Assembly: GCA_030159075.1 (NCBI GenBank)
Contig: BROG01000553.1
Location: forward strand, 310,001 to 374,000
Length of the DNA stretch: 64,000 nt
Direction: 5' to 3'
Source of the DNA: Atrina japonica
Taxonomy: Eukaryota; Mollusca; Bivalvia; Pterioida; Pinnidae
Shown: positions 31,371 to 45,551 of the stretch, piece after piece
How positions within the stretch are numbered: position 1 is the first letter of the stretch
Layout of the letters: each line of letters begins with the position of its first letter
Notes under the pieces: generated by a model
Told to the model about the DNA's origin: nothing
What the model saw: the letters and a program-made list of their open reading frames with translations, nothing else
Database searches by the model: none
Translations under genes and position numbers: made by a program

Positions 31371-33247
31371 AAGGTAATGTATGGACACATAATGGCATAT
31401 GACGCAGTAACTCCACAAGTGTCTACATTCCCTAAATATAACAATTAATGCATAAAAAGAGATCAAAAGTCATTAACAAATGAGACAAAAATACATGTAG
31501 AAAATGATTCACTGAGTCCTTAATACTTTAACTGAAATAAGAAGATGCTCCATGACTTAGTGAGTCACTTTACTCAGTTATAGCAGAAAACAAAATACCA
31601 ATTATTAAAGGACTCTTAGTCACAAATGAAACCAAAATATATGTACCAGCTGTTTTTCTCTGACTATATAACCATATGTCATAATTAATACATAATTACC
31701 CCCACACAAACACCTGTAGAATTCCAGAAACTGAACCAGTGTTTCTGTTATCTAGTCTGAAACATATTTTTACACCAAAACACATACACAAAATATGATT
31801 AGTTTGGCGGCAGCTTCATTCTCTGTTATGGCCATTCCTCACAACACATTCTATCCCCAGAACCTCACCTACTTTAAAGACAGATTAAAGTTTGCCAAAT
31901 GCTAAGGAAATAAGTAATGTTTAAGAATAATTCATGTTGTCCATTGAGTTAGGCATAAAACAGGAAGAAAGAACAATGAGTGTACCCATAGTGAATATTT
32001 CACAATGAAATTATCAGAGGCTTGTGTCATCCATCTATTGAATATCAATCATCAGAAGTAGAAAATCAATAATCAATTGGAAGATAAATAAAAACATTTC
32101 TTACCCAGGATAACCTCCACTTTTTTAGCATGCTGTAGTATAGTTCCTTAAAATTCAACTATCCTGTACAACGGAAACACAATAAATCCAAAAGCAAACG
32201 GGTGATTGTAATGACCCTAGGATGGCCTTGTATCTATTAAGCTCTAATCACTATAGCATTGGCATCTCATTCAACTTAGTTTACCCAACAGCAGCTATTC
32301 CATAATGAAAACAGAGGACTTCAAAACAATGTGGTCAAAAATGGCTGGCATACACAAATGGGAAGCAGTAGTTTCCTTGGCAATGAGCACCTGACTACCA
32401 GAATATGTAAAAATAGCATTCAAAATACTATAAGACGATATATGATCAACACACACACATGCTGACACACACAGCAGCAGGGAATCTACTGTTAGTAGGA
32501 TGTGTGTGAAGCATGTGTTAGGATTGTATCTCAAGTGCTGTCTTCATTATCATGACATTTGCTTTCTAATTATCTCAAAGTGGCTCCAAAATCATAAAGT
32601 GAACCATTTCTACAGAGAACTCCTAAGTGATTTACATATATTATGCACCACAGTGATTTTTACAAAACAGAATAAAATGCAGGAAGTTACTTGTTTATAA
32701 AACAAAAACTGTTAAGACTAATGGTAATGGACAGATTATGAATTTATAAATGTAAGAATGGAAATATTCAAAATTGTTTACAGAAGAAACATGGACATGC
32801 AATAATTCAACATATGACAAAGAATAAATGATGAAATTGGATTTATAAATTACCTACATAATATATACAATTGTAAATTTTCACCACAGATATGAAAATC
32901 AAACAGGAAATTTTGTTTCAGTACATTTTTTTTTAAAGTAACAATAATGTGTGTAAAATTTCAATACTGTTTCAGAATTTTATTTATATTTTAATATATA
33001 CCTAGTTACATTTAAAAATTAAATGAATTTCAATATTTTTTTAAGTGATTAATATTAAATGTAATCAAACAGTAAGTGATTTATCTTAAAATTTGTTTAA
33101 ATGGCATATTTCAAAACATAAACATTAATAAATAAATAACTGTTAAAGTGCACAGAGTATAACATCTGATGGACAGATAACAGATAAATACATACATATT
33201 GATAATTGATACTTTATAAAACTGGAATTGCAAATAGCAATCAAGTA
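31371..33247. other. Non-coding stretch
   Basis: AT-rich, with no exon, RNA gene or repeat that I can name. Short CA runs occur near 32451-32475. Confidence 0.5.
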
Positions 33248-33424
33248 CAATCAACTTTGTCTATAAAGGTCACTCAAGGGAACAGTCAAAAGTAGCCGTT
33301 ACAGACTTGTGGCCTTTATAAGGAGGTTTACTAATTATGAAGAAGTCAACAAAGGTTGTGTTTGAAAGGCCTTTATAGGCAGGTGCCCTTTATACAAAGG
33401 TGGCCCTTAATGCAAGTTTGACTG
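33248..33424. mobile_element. Small TA-flanked inverted-repeat element, 177 bases
   Basis: TA direct repeats at 33246-33247 and 33425-33426 flank ends CAATCAACTTTG and CAAGTTTGACTG (reverse complement CAGTCAAACTTG). Internal words CTATAAAGGTCACTCAAGGG and GCCCTTTATACAAAGGTGGC match the ends of the 1-kb element at 47037-48044, so this is a deletion derivative or cousin of that family. Confidence 0.75.
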
Positions 33425-33494
33425 TAACCTACAGTCTTTCCAAATTCATTTTTTATCTGATGCACAGAGTGTTAAGAGGTACATGTATTTGAAT

Positions 33495-33745
33495 TTGAAT
33501 TTTGAATGTTGTTTTATGCCACAATCAACAATTTTTCAGTTATACGGTGGCGACCTGTTTTTAATGGTGGAGGAGAGAATCCAGTTACAATGTACCCGGG
33601 AAGAGACCACTGGCCTTCTGCAAGTAAACTGACAAACTATCTCACAAAAATCGGTTTGGATTCCAGTGGGACTCAAACCTGCGCCGACAGGAAGTGAGAG
33701 ACTCTTTGATTTAAAGCGTGATGTTCTAACCACTCAGCCAGGCAC
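33495..33745 (-). mobile_element. tRNA-derived SINE (copy E), best preserved
   Basis: Minus strand: head with TGGCTGAGTGGTTAGAACAT, B-box-like GGTTTGAGTCC, body with GGTCTCTTCCCGGGTACATT and tail TGAAAAATTGTTGATTGTGG. It is the clearest reference for the others and contains the single segment that was amplified in copy C. Confidence 0.82.
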
Positions 33746-34007
33746 AAGTATATATCAGATCTACATATGATTTTCTGGTGTAGAATATGATGATAACACA
33801 TGGAGAAAATACTGTGAATCACTCACCCACAGTATCAGAGTCTATAACAAATATTCCTGACTTTTTTTCTCTCACAAATTAATTTTCTTTTTTTTTTTCA
33901 ATTTAGTTTAAGTGATGTAAAAGATATTTTAATGGTGTGGCACAATATAAAGAAAAGTACATCTACACTCCAACCTTGGCATAACTACAGTTTTTACCAC
34001 AAAAAGA

Positions 34008-34248
34008 GCAGTAACTGCATGTCTGGTGCAGTAACTGCATGTCTGATGCAGTATCTGCATGTCTGGTGCAGTAACTGCATGTCTGGTGCAGTAACTGCAT
34101 GTCTGGTGCAGTAACTGCATGTCTGGTGCAGTAACTGCATGTCTGGTGCAGTATCTGCATGTCTGGTGCAGTATCTGCATGTCTGGTGCAGTATCTGCAT
34201 GTCTGGTGCAGTATCTGCATGTCTGGTGCAGTAACTGCATGTCTGGTA
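34008..34248. repeat. Tandem array, period 20 bases, 12 copies
   Basis: Unit CAGTAACTGCATGTCTGGTG with A/T variation (CAGTATC). Strict head-to-tail copies without spacers, so this is not a CRISPR. Immediately right lies a small hairpin GGTATTCCAGAATACC. Confidence 0.97.
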
Positions 34249-34329
34249 TTCCAGAATACCGATTTATAATAAAATATCCTACCAAAATGCAAATCCAGAT
34301 TTATCTGCCCCTGATAGTGACAATATGAT

Positions 34330-36990
34330 GACAATAATTAACTCTTTAGTATAATTGCTCTTACAACAAACATTTCCTTTCTTAATGTACTAAAGATCAT
34401 AATTGTTCACTTTATTTTTAAAGTCAGGACTCACCTGGCTAAAATATTCAACATGCTACTGTGAGGCCTGACACAGTTACTTCCCCTGAGGGTGCACATC
34501 TATGTGATTTGAAATAGATCACAAATATAACTTTGTACCTTTATACATAGACAGTTTGATTTCCAAGTCTAATCAAATCTCACTTCAAACTTTTATCTCA
34601 GGAAAAAATAATTGTACTTTGATTATATATGAAAAAAAAGTAATAAATGCCTCCCAAAAAATTGACCAGTGTCTACTAAAGCCTCCATTATATTAAAGGC
34701 ATATTGTCTCTCAAAATCTTGGGTTTTTTTCACAAATGAAAACTGTTGGCTATTGATGTAAAAAAAAAAGCAAAATAATGTTCCCACTATATATAGTGTG
34801 TATAAATACTATTATCCATTATGCTAAAAATGTTAAAATAATCCTCTTAGACAATCATGTCACAAAATTGTAAAACTATATCCTCTAGTGAACTGACAAG
34901 TTAAAGAGTATCCTCTATCATGATATGTAATATTTCAAATATCCTCTCATGCTGAGGCCATCTTTAAAAATTGTTCATTTGCTGTAATGCAAAGCTCAAG
35001 ATTTTCTACTGTGAGTAGGTAGGTAGAATTTTTTTTTTTTACTTATACACTAAACCTGACTATACTGGGCCATTTGACCTATACAATAAACCTGATAATA
35101 CTGGGCCATTTGACCTATACACTAAACCTGATATTACTGGCCATTTGACTTACTTGTTCTGTAACCCATAAGCCGCATTATAGATTTTTGTACTTCTGAC
35201 TAATGTAAAGCAATGAATATTGATTATTACAGAAACTTGTACTGCTATATGTATGTATAATTCTTATGTGATTTTATACTTCATTTACCATATATCTTTT
35301 TATATGTTCTAGGGTCTTTAAGAACCTTTTCCAGCTTCCCTGATGCATAAGGTAGATTAAAATACCTTTGTGGTTAAGCAAGTGTGAGAACCAGCTTCAT
35401 GAAATCACCAAATTGGAAATTTTTTTAATACTTCACAAGGATAAAATATCTTTTCATATACTCAAGAACAGTAAAAACTCTTACTCCTGTAGGGAGGTAT
35501 TTCTTTGGAAGTTGCATACAGATAGCAATACTAAGGCAGGTGCTTGTTATGTAAACACAAGACTGGTCATCTATAACAGGGTTTTAGTGCTGCTCTTACA
35601 ATGAAACAGTTTTGAATGATATCAAATCAATTTCTCATAATGATATAATCAAGCAATATACTACACTGTGAAAACTACATCCACACTATGCAGAATATAA
35701 GAATATTAAGTAACATCTTGTGAATAACAAATACAGGCTTAAAATGTTAATATCCCACAGAAATGCAGTATATGGATTTCTAGGGCAACAGCATAGATTA
35801 ACCAGATTAAGAATCATCAAATTTCATTACATGGAAAACAAATTTAAGTGCAGATAGCATCAATATATAATTAAAAGGTCTAATACAAGTGAAAATGTCA
35901 ACAAATTTACAGTCCTACCTTTCTTACACCTGCCATAGCTTCATCAGAATTTACCAACACATTGTAGTACTGAAGCAAATACAGCTCAAGCCATCAATAA
36001 TTCATCCAGACAGAGGCTTACAGGGAAAAATCAATGTTATATAGATCTTTATTGTAGTTTATACAGCTAGTTGCTGGAGAGGGAAGGATATTGATATTTG
36101 ATACAATCAACAAATGTCAGACAGAAAATTGCCAAAGTATTGGACATGACAAAACCCATCAATATAGCTCTATATCTGTTGCATCTCATGATAAAGGATA
36201 ACTTTCAGTCTCTTATTCAAGTTCAAAAAATGATCAAAAGGTGAGAGAAATTTTTACTTCACTTCCACTGCTTATAGTACCACTTTTTATCTGCAATTTT
36301 CACTTGAGTACATTTACAAGCACTGATCATGATATAAAGCTCCTACAAGGTATGACGATGTACATGTGGTGGAATTATGTGGAAAATGTAATCAAATAAT
36401 TATCAAATGAGATACAGTTCCCATCAAATGACCATAATCTAATATACTAGTGCTTTAAAGGTAATCCTTTGGTGTCATTTACTAGATAATTAAACACTAT
36501 ACAGGTACATGTGTATATAACTCAATAGTCCTTTATTTTGAAAGCCTTCTAAAATTTTGGGTGTATGTACATGAGGCCTTAAGTAAAATTTTATGTGTTT
36601 CTCCTATCCTGCCTAATCCAGAAAATTCCACCTGACTGAAATGATATTTCTGCTTTTAAATAAAACTTTTTTTCTCCCTTTCAGAAAATCAATTTTCCTT
36701 ACTGCCATATGGCTCTTACATCAGTCAAGCATATAGACACAAAGATAACATTGTCACACATCATGTAAATTCAACACAAAAACATATTTTGCATCATTAC
36801 ATATTGTACATTCTAGGTATTTCTATATGAAAAATTATTTAGAATACAATAATTTCCTAAATTATTTAGAATACAATAATTTCATATGTTCCTACCCAGA
36901 TAAAAAAAATCTGGGTCGAAATTAGTAAATAAATTTTTCAATTTAGGCCCTAGTATGAAAATAAGGACCGATACATTTACTTTACTTAAG
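34330..36990. other. Non-coding stretch with small duplications
   Basis: AT-rich. A three-copy repeat of about 37-39 bases lies at 35041-35150 (TATACACTAAACCTGA, CTGGGCCATTTGACC). A 29-base doublet lies at 36826-36885 (AATTATTTAGAATACAATAA). Nothing coding recognised. Confidence 0.6.
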
Positions 36991-37009
36991 GTCAAGTCTT
37001 GTCTTATGT

Positions 37010-37505
37010 GGGCCAAGACTGCTGTGTGATACTGGGCCAAGAATGTTCTGTGATACTGGGCAAAGACTGCTGTGTGATACTGGGCAAAGAATGTTGTGTG
37101 ATACTGGGCAAAGACTGCTGTGTGATACTGGGCAAAGACTGCTGTGTGATACTGGGCAAAGACTGCTGTGTGATACTGGGCAAAGACTGCTGTGTGATAC
37201 TGGGCAAAGACTGCTGTTGTGATACTGGGCAAAGAATGTTGTGTGATACTGGGTTGAGACTGTTGTGTGATATTGGGTCGAAACTCTTGTATCATACAAG
37301 GCCAAGACTGTGGTGTGATACTGCATTGAGACTGTTGTGTGATACTGGGCCTCGATTGTTGTGAGATACTGGGTCAAGACTGTTTTGTGATACTGGGATG
37401 AGACTAATTTGTGATACTGGGCCGAAACTGCTGCATGATACTGGGCTATCATAATACTGTTTTGTGATACTGGGCTATGGTTATACTGTTTTGTCATACT
37501 AGCCT
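37010..37505. repeat. Minisatellite, period 24 bases, about 20 copies
   Basis: Unit GGGCAAAGACTGCTGTGTGA plus TACT. The left half is nearly uniform and the right half is diverged. Period 24 keeps frames open on both strands (a 180-residue minus frame among them); not genes. Confidence 0.95.
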
Positions 37506-38649
37506 TGAAATGACAAATGCTCATTTAAAATTTCATACATTTGCTACCATTTATAATGATAGTAAAGGCATGGCAATAGTTTAAGTCCATTAGATGTTTG
37601 TATCACAACAAAAAATAAAACTCTGAAAACTTACTTGAGCTTACAATAAACCAATCAGATAAGACTGCAACAACAAGGGAATTAAGCAAAGTGCATTACA
37701 GACGTAAAAGATAACCAACTTACATATACCAGGTAAATCACCATTGTAACAACATCACTTGTCCTCTCTATGTAACTGAATAATATTATCACTGATAATG
37801 TCCGTCCCACAAGAAATTGAAATCTTTATAATTTTGAGTTGTAATTTCCTATATGTCAATGATTGTACATGTTTCAGATGTAATAATCCTAGATTGATCA
37901 ACTCTGAGGAGTATTTTTCTTGTCTTTGTTCTATTGATTTAATAATAGATACATTTGGTTCATCCGAAATTTACATGATTTCTTGTCAAAACTTTCCAAA
38001 TACAAACCACACACAAAATTTTAAAATCAAGAAACTAATAATATATATGAAATTTACGCTGTTACTGACTTACTATGACATTCCCTCTATTTCTATTTTA
38101 GTTTATTTATACACAGGCTTTCACATATTGTTATGAGCCCAATGCAAATAATATGAAAAAGCGATTTACAAAAGGTAACCAAATTTCAGCAGGTTTTCTC
38201 ATTTAAGAATCACCTGCCACAAGGTTATGTCGTGCATGCTGTAGAAATCATGTAGCAGATGTTCCCTGCCCACCTAAGCATAACAATTATAGCAACAACT
38301 CAATCTGAACAAATTTAAAACATGACAACTGAACTTTTTAACACTATTGAACGATACAAATGTTAGTATGCCAATCCAGGTATCATATTGAGAATAATGA
38401 TGAATATTTAAGTAGCTAAATGATAATTTTCAATAATATCAATTACAACATTATTTCAAGTTATTATAAATTTATTACCATGTTTTTATCATCCCCGATA
38501 CGGAAGTCAGCATGTGCCCTTTTTTGCATACCCTGTATCAGCCCCTCCCTTTATTACACATTAGCGGTAAGTATAAACTATAGACTTTCACAATGGATGC
38601 TGATGATGAGCACACTATTACACTGACATATTATACTGGTTAGTTAGTC

Positions 38650-38692
38650 ATTGTTTTACGCCACTTTCAACAATATTTCAGTAATATCGTGA
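38650..38692 (-). mobile_element. Solo SINE tail fragment
   Basis: Minus strand TGAAATATTGTTGAAAGTGG then CGTAAAAC, matching the conserved 3' part of the SINE family without its head. Confidence 0.6.
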
Positions 38693-40729
38693 TATAATTA
38701 TATTGGTAAGTTATGGTACTGCAGTACTTTGTACCAATTTTCATAGTTAGAATATATATAATCAAATGATTTACTTATGCGAGTTATGGAAGATTTTATG
38801 TTTCATGGAGATACATCTTAAAAAATCAACATGGTTACAATGATTTCCTGCTAATAATTGACTTCCAATTAGATGGCATCATGTACAAGGATTTCCAAAA
38901 ATAAAAATACTGATACAACAAAATTATAACTGAGATGATTTAATGATTATGTGAATGAATCTTTAAATTTACTAAATATTGGATCTAAAAGTATACCGGT
39001 AAATCAAATGTATTCAGTATATTTGATTTATGCACCAAAATTATTTTTTTATTTTGTATTTTTTTATCTGTGTGCTCCCTTCACCAAGGTTTTAGAATAC
39101 ATGTTAATGCTTTTTTTTATGTTACTGTTGTCCCTCTGTAGGCCTACCCTTATGTCAGATACATCTTAAAAACATTTTATGTAAGCAAAGTATGGTAGGG
39201 AAGACAAGTTTTAAATGCCCATGATGGGCTGTTTATGCTCAGTTTGAGTGTTGATTTAACTGAATATATACTTTACATCATGTTTATATAAAAATATAAC
39301 AATACTGTGAATTACACTTTTGTATGTTGCTTTGTATGCAAACAGCAAGTATGAAAAAAGAAAAAACAAATTTCAGTGGAGCCCCACCAGAAGTAAGACA
39401 ATTCTACTTGATATTCACCACGGCCTCAAATAAGAAAGGTTATATACATGCATAGTCATTTGTTTCCATTAGTAACAAGTTTGATTAAAAAGAGAAGAAG
39501 ACAGGTTGCCCTAAACCAAATACATCAAACACAAAAAAAAATAAACTGGTTCTTCAGAAGAATTTGAAAATGTGTAAATGTTAACAACACACAACAAAAG
39601 ACAAAAAACAATTGCAATAGGTCACCCTGACCAGACAGATAAGAAGAGACTGAATAAATAAGTATGTGTGCATTTAGGATCAATATTTTGGTCTCAAGGG
39701 GTCATCTTTGACTCATTTGTACTTAAAAAACCTTACACGTAGTTCTGGTTATAAGCAAGTAATCACTCATATGTCTTTAAATTTTTAGTTTAGGCAATAT
39801 CAGAGTAATCATTTTTTGTAACTAGATCATTTCCAAATTATCATTTTTTGTCCTAAATAGTACAGGTACAATTTTTCTGGTATCTTGTATAACAGCATTT
39901 TGGGTACTTCACAATGCCTGTACCTCTGGTTTTATCTTTATAATCTACACTCTACAGATAATATAATCACTGTACATAATGCTGCTAATCACATTGAGAA
40001 CAATCAAATCAGCATTATGCACTTGTACAACACTTTAAATCAAACACCCACAAGTAATGACCTGCTTAGTCAGCATTTTCCAACACTCACCTTTATTCCA
40101 AAAAACATGTTTTTAAAACATCAGTGTAACTTAGTGTAACAGAAATGCTCCCTATTCACCAGTGCAACAACCAAGAATTAACTGCTAGAGAAGGAATTCA
40201 TCTACATCAGGCAGTACATATTTCCCCCCTTTCTCTTAACAACACATTAATAAGACAAAACACCAAAATATATAATACAAGATGCCAAACTGGTATGAAG
40301 AATGATATGTACAAGTTTTCTTTGCTATATTATCCCATCAAAAGTGTTGCCATGGTAATTGCTGTTTCTGAACTAGAATTGGGTGTCATCACATTATCAT
40401 GCTGTAAATATGAGGCTGACAGGCGTATGTGATATATGAGACATATATACAATCACTAGTCTATCAATGTGAACCAAGAAGCACAATTACCATTGTCTTT
40501 GTAAAGATCAAATTTGATCCCTTAAATCACCATAACATAATATTCTACATCCAGGACCTCATTAGTTCCTTCTTTTAAGATATCACTCAAAGATAAAACT
40601 TTTTTATCCTAACATCAGTTAAAGGATGAAATACATGACACTTTACAGGTAAACACTTTAATATTTTGTATATTTGTTTCATATTCCAAGATTTCTTCAC
40701 TGATATGAAGATGTCACAAGCTATAGATG

Positions 40730-40985
40730 AATTGTCACAAATTTTGACCTGTGCTATGTACTGATGCCAATCCAGTAAGGGTTGGCCTGTGTGACACAGG
40801 ACCTCAATTTTATGTCTTATCCAAAAGACCCATAACTTTCACCTTGTATGCCGAGTGGTGAAGGAACAGTCACTATCATCTACCATTTTAAAATTGTTTG
40901 GTATGACCCAATACCGGAAAATGAACTGGGTACCATCTGCTTGCAGGTCTAATGCTCTACCAACAGACCCTTACAAGCAATGGAC
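40730..40985 (-). mobile_element. SINE-like relic of a second family
   Basis: On the minus strand it begins GGGTCTGTTGGTAGAGCATT and AGACCTGCAAGC (tRNA-like A-box region) with GGTACCCAGTTCATTTTCC where a B box is expected. It continues with GGTCATACCAAAC, CACTCGGCATACAAGG and CCAACCCTTACTGG. The CCGAGTGGTGAAGGAACAGT wording resembles a widespread molluscan repeat, from memory. Confidence 0.55.
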
Positions 40986-42339
40986 TCTGTAATAATTAGG
41001 ACCACACAACTGAAGTTGTCATCCATATTACCAGATAAATTGCAAGATTTTTAAATCTTTATGAAGGTTTCAACATTTTTTTCTGTGTCTCAGATAACTT
41101 TCCTAGTCTATGAGTATAAGCTTAGAAATAAAACAAAGATTTGTGTGATGTGACCTGACAAATCCATCCAAAAAGTCCAACAACAAAATATTTTAGGCAA
41201 ATTTTGCCCAATGGTTCTTTTTCATAAAAAATTCCAAATTTTGCCCAATTTACATATCAAAAAGAAAACTGAAAAGGATTAGTTGACTTACTAATCTATG
41301 TCTAAAACTAATGGCTGGGACACATCAAATATATATATTTTTTTTAATGATGGCCTAATATTATTACTTTCTCCAGCGATTTGGATTTTTTGCCTATCAG
41401 AATTGTTGTCAAGTAATGTATTTGCTACTTTTGGCGGTAATTATATTTCATCAGATCAGACAAACAATGATTTGTCTAAACTTGTCCATTTCTGTATTTG
41501 TGCCCACCATGCAACATCGTCAATTTCTTTTGATGCTAATTTAAGCGATGCATAATACTACTTCATCTCAAATTAAATACCTTTCTGAGTCTCAACATTG
41601 ATGACAAACAACCTCTTTTTATAAATCAAATTAATTCTTTTAGAAAACTGACAAGACTCATCTGGTCACTTTGAAAATGGCCAAAAAATAAGTCTGAATA
41701 ATTAAAATTCTTATCAACCTCCTGTAAAATACTAAGTAGGTTTGTCAATTAAAATCTAGTGTTGAATCTTGCTTTTTCAGATATAGTTTACTGACTGTGA
41801 ATGACAGATTCATTTTATCATGGAAAATGATTTAGATTTTTTTTTTTTTTGGAGGGGGGGTAGGCCTCTAAATCACTGTCTATAACTTTTAGACATCCAG
41901 TGTTGTATCATATATTGACATATTTTACTGGCTATATGTATTGTCACTAGACCCACATGTTCACCTTGCTATTTCTACAGCAACACTACATTTCTTATGT
42001 AAAGATTACAAAAACAAACTGAGATAATCTATTGTAACAACAAACATAAGAAATGTACATACAGGTCTACAGACTAGATACACAAGAGACATTGTTTATC
42101 AAGAAATGTGACGGTGGGTAAACATACATCATATGTAAGATCTATAGATAATGAACCAAACTCAAACCTTATAATATGCTGAAAATCACAGGCACTGCAA
42201 GCAGGTAATATTTTCTGTATAATATATCATTAGGCAGATCTATCAAGATATTTTTTCACATTTCGAGTTTGTTTCTTTGTTCTATTACATCTCAAGTAAA
42301 TACATGTAGTTGGTAAAACTACATGTACACATGTAACTT

Positions 42340-43070
42340 CTCATACTAGTGACAAAAGCAGAAAACAGAGGGAAAAAAAAGTGTGACTTCCCAAACAAGT
42401 GACAGAGACAGAGAAATACCTAGGAAAGACTTCCCATACAAAAGGGAGAGAATTAACTTGGAGTGACTTCCCATACTAGTGACAGAGACAGAGAAATACT
42501 TAGGAAAGACTTCCCATACAAAAGGGAGAGAATTAACTAGGAGTGACTTCCCATACTAGTGACAGAGACAGAGAAATACCTAGGAAAGACTTCCCATACA
42601 AAAGGGAGAGAATTAACTAGGAGTGACTTCCCATACTAGTGACAGAGACAGAGAAATACCTAGGAAAGACTTCCCATACAAAAGGGAGAGAATTAACTGA
42701 CAGAGACAGAGAAATACCTAGGAAAGACTTTCCATACAAAAGGGAGAGAATTAACTAGGAGTGACTTCCCATACTAGTGACAGAGACAGAGAAATACCTA
42801 GGAAAGACTTCCCATACAAAAGGGAGAGAATTAACTAGGAGTGACTTCCGATACTAGTGACAGAGACAGAGAAATACCTAGGAAAGACTTCCCATACAAG
42901 AGACAGTGGACTTCAGATACTAGTGACAGAGACAGAGAAATACCTAGGAAAGACTTCCCATACAAAAGGGAGAGAATAACTAGGAGTGACTTCCCATACT
43001 AGAGACAGAACAGAGAGAGAGAATTAACTAGGAGTGACTTCCCATACTAGTGACAGAGAAATAACTAAGA
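42340..43070. repeat. Minisatellite, period about 80 bases, about 8 copies
   Basis: Unit GTGACTTCCCATACTAGTGA, CAGAGACAGAGAAATACCTA, GGAAAGACTTCCCATACAAA, AGGGAGAGAATTAACTAGGA. The doubled CTTCCCATAC word shows that the unit itself arose from a shorter repeat. Some units are truncated at the right end. Confidence 0.95.
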
Positions 43071-43459
43071 GTCATTAGACTGCTATAGATACTTTCTTTA
43101 TAGCACTTCCTAATCACCAGTCTGAATCTAATAGGCATTGGAAAGGAGTTACATCATAAAACCATGTATGATGTTAAAATGTACTGCATGATAATCATAG
43201 AGTGATATATAACAGGGAATGCCTCAACTGACCATGTATTATAGAGATATTCACATGGAGATGGCTGTTCCAACAATGAACCACATATAGATATTAAATT
43301 GACCAACTTCTGACCATGTATTATGTACATATCATCACATGGAAATGTCTATACTGACAATGTATCATGTAGAGATATATACATGTAACATGGAAATGAC
43401 AGTACTGACCACTTTATTTTGAAGTTATAGCTAATCCACTTTTATCTATTAATTCCATT

Positions 43460-44250
43460 ACACATGTATGTTTATCTATTCTATATCCCTCCCCACCCTT
43501 TCATTATGCATGTATGTTTAGCTATTCTATATCCCTCCCCATCCTTTCATTATACATGTATGTTTATCTATTCTATATCCCTTCCCATCCTTTCATTATA
43601 CATGTATGTTTATCTATTCTATATCCCTCCCCCACCCTTTCATTATGCATGTATGTTTAGCTATTCTATATCCCTCCCAAAAGGGAGAGAATTAACTAGG
43701 AGTGATCCTTTCATTAGGAAAGACTTCCCATACAGAGTATGTTTATCTATTCTATATCCCTTCCCATCCTTTCATTATACATGTATGTTTATCTATTCTA
43801 TATCCCTCCCCCACCCTTTCATTATACATGTATGTTTAGCTAATCTATATCCCTCCCCACCCTTTCAGTATACATGTATGTTTAGCTATTCTATATTCCT
43901 CCCCCACCCTTTCATTATACATGTATGTTTAGCTAATCTATATCCCTCCCCTACCCTTTCATTATACATGTATGTTTAGCTATTCTATATCCCTCCCCAC
44001 CCTTTCATTATACATGTATGTTTAGCTAATCTATATCCCTCCCCCACCCTTTCATTATACATGTATGTTTAGCTAATCTATATCCCTCCCCCACTTCCCA
44101 TACCTTTCATTATACATGTATGTTTAGCTATTCCATATCCCTCCCCTACCCTTTCATTATACATGTATGTTTATCTATTCTATATCCCTCCCCTACCCTT
44201 TCATTATACATGTATGTATATCTATTCTATATCCGTCCCCCACCCTTTCT
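43460..44250. repeat. Minisatellite, period about 46 bases, about 16 copies
   Basis: Unit ACATGTATGTTTAGCTATTC, TATATCCCTCCCCACCCTTT, CATTAT. One unit (43676-43737) is invaded by pieces of the neighbouring 80-base array. Confidence 0.95.
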
Positions 44251-44259
44251 TTAACCATG

Positions 44260-45550
44260 GTTTTGATTAACAACGCACAATGGTTGTAGGAGTTATAATT
44301 GCTACACCATCATTAACATTGCAGACTGTCTACACAGACATCATAATGTCACCTGCATTACTCATCACAGCTTTCCATCTGTATTAATTCTGCGCATTTA
44401 TAATCTTTTGACCTTTTAAGGTGATAAATTTATGTGGCAGTCGGTAGAGATTCAATACACAAACATGGTCATATTCTGCTTATAATAACATTTTAAATAT
44501 TCAAGAATTATTTCTGCACCTTCATCAGCTTGCTAACACAAAAAAGCAAATGGATTTTGATCTCATTTTCACAGTTTGGGGCAGCTTTTCAACTTATTTA
44601 ACAGAGAAAAATGACACTTGTTTAGAGTGATTTAAAACTATGCATAAATAATTAGGAGCTTTGTCACCAAATAAAATGGCTTTTACAACAGGTGTTGTGC
44701 ATGGATAAACATACGATGCTACCCTATTTCAACCATAATATTTTACATGAACAAAAGCAACTCACCATCCTGCTTCTGGCACCAAAAATTGCATATGTAC
44801 CCTGTATTTTCTTACAGACCTATGTAAGCATTATGACTGAAATCTTCCCAAAACTGCTCTGCAAATTCTGTATCCTGTGATTCGATTGGTCAATGATGAG
44901 AGAATGTCTGCTGGCTTCAGCAACAGTTTTCATACATAAAACATCAGCCGTTTCATACCAAAATCATACATTATGAAAAATCAATAAAATTGTTCCACTG
45001 TCAAATTACAATCTAAATATCACTACAGACTCCAGTACTCAGTTACTTCCTTTAAGAACAATTTGCTCATTGCAAGTTTTTAATCACTGTATTGATTTTT
45101 CTTATTCTTAAATTTGCTATCTGAGATAAGGCAAGCTTTGCCACTGTTATGGTGAAGAAGCCTTATTTGGATTCTGATGCTGAGAATCAACTAGCAATGG
45201 AAATACACAGCAGCTAATGTAGTCTGAATGTCTGAACAGTGAAAATAACAAAAATCAATGTAACAAGCCCAGGTATTGATTCTCCATATAACCTGGCATC
45301 TTGTTTAATTCCAATTATGAACAAAAACACCAACAATGATCAATTATAATGATCAGACATGATAGAAGGACATATTTTCTGTTTGGTCATGTATCATTTG
45401 TATATTTTTTGCAGACATTTTCTGACAACATTTTGTATGTATACATGATATGGTGACATCATTCTGACATCATTGATTTTCCTATTTCTTTAATCGTTAG
45501 CATCTAACATCAACTCTACATGCAATAAAGTAAGTGTGATGGCTATTGAA
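44260..45550. other. Non-coding stretch
   Basis: Unique AT-rich sequence between two arrays. No feature recognised. Confidence 0.5.
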
Positions 45551-45551
45551 A

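Larger units (their letters stand above)
37506..42339. other. Long non-coding stretch
   Basis: Mostly unique AT-rich sequence with two repeat relics listed separately (38650-38692, 40730-40985). Short open frames at 37798, 38420, 38951 and 39885-40432 show no recognisable domain or codon pattern. Confidence 0.5.

Noticed and set aside
34008..34248. Possible CRISPR-like regular repeat
   Set aside because: Units are contiguous with no unique spacers, and the genome is eukaryotic.
36882..37524. Repetitive SITQQSLP / CPVSHSSL open frames
   Set aside because: Product of the 24-base minisatellite; open on both strands and in several frames.
39885..40432. Adjacent plus-strand frames of 84 and 95 residues
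   Set aside because: No domain, no codon bias against surroundings, and no supporting signals; expected by chance in AT-rich DNA of this length.
43464..43979. 171-residue plus-strand frame with YPSPSFHYTC repeats
   Set aside because: Shadow of the 46-base array, broken by the foreign patch at 43676 without loss of frame by chance only.
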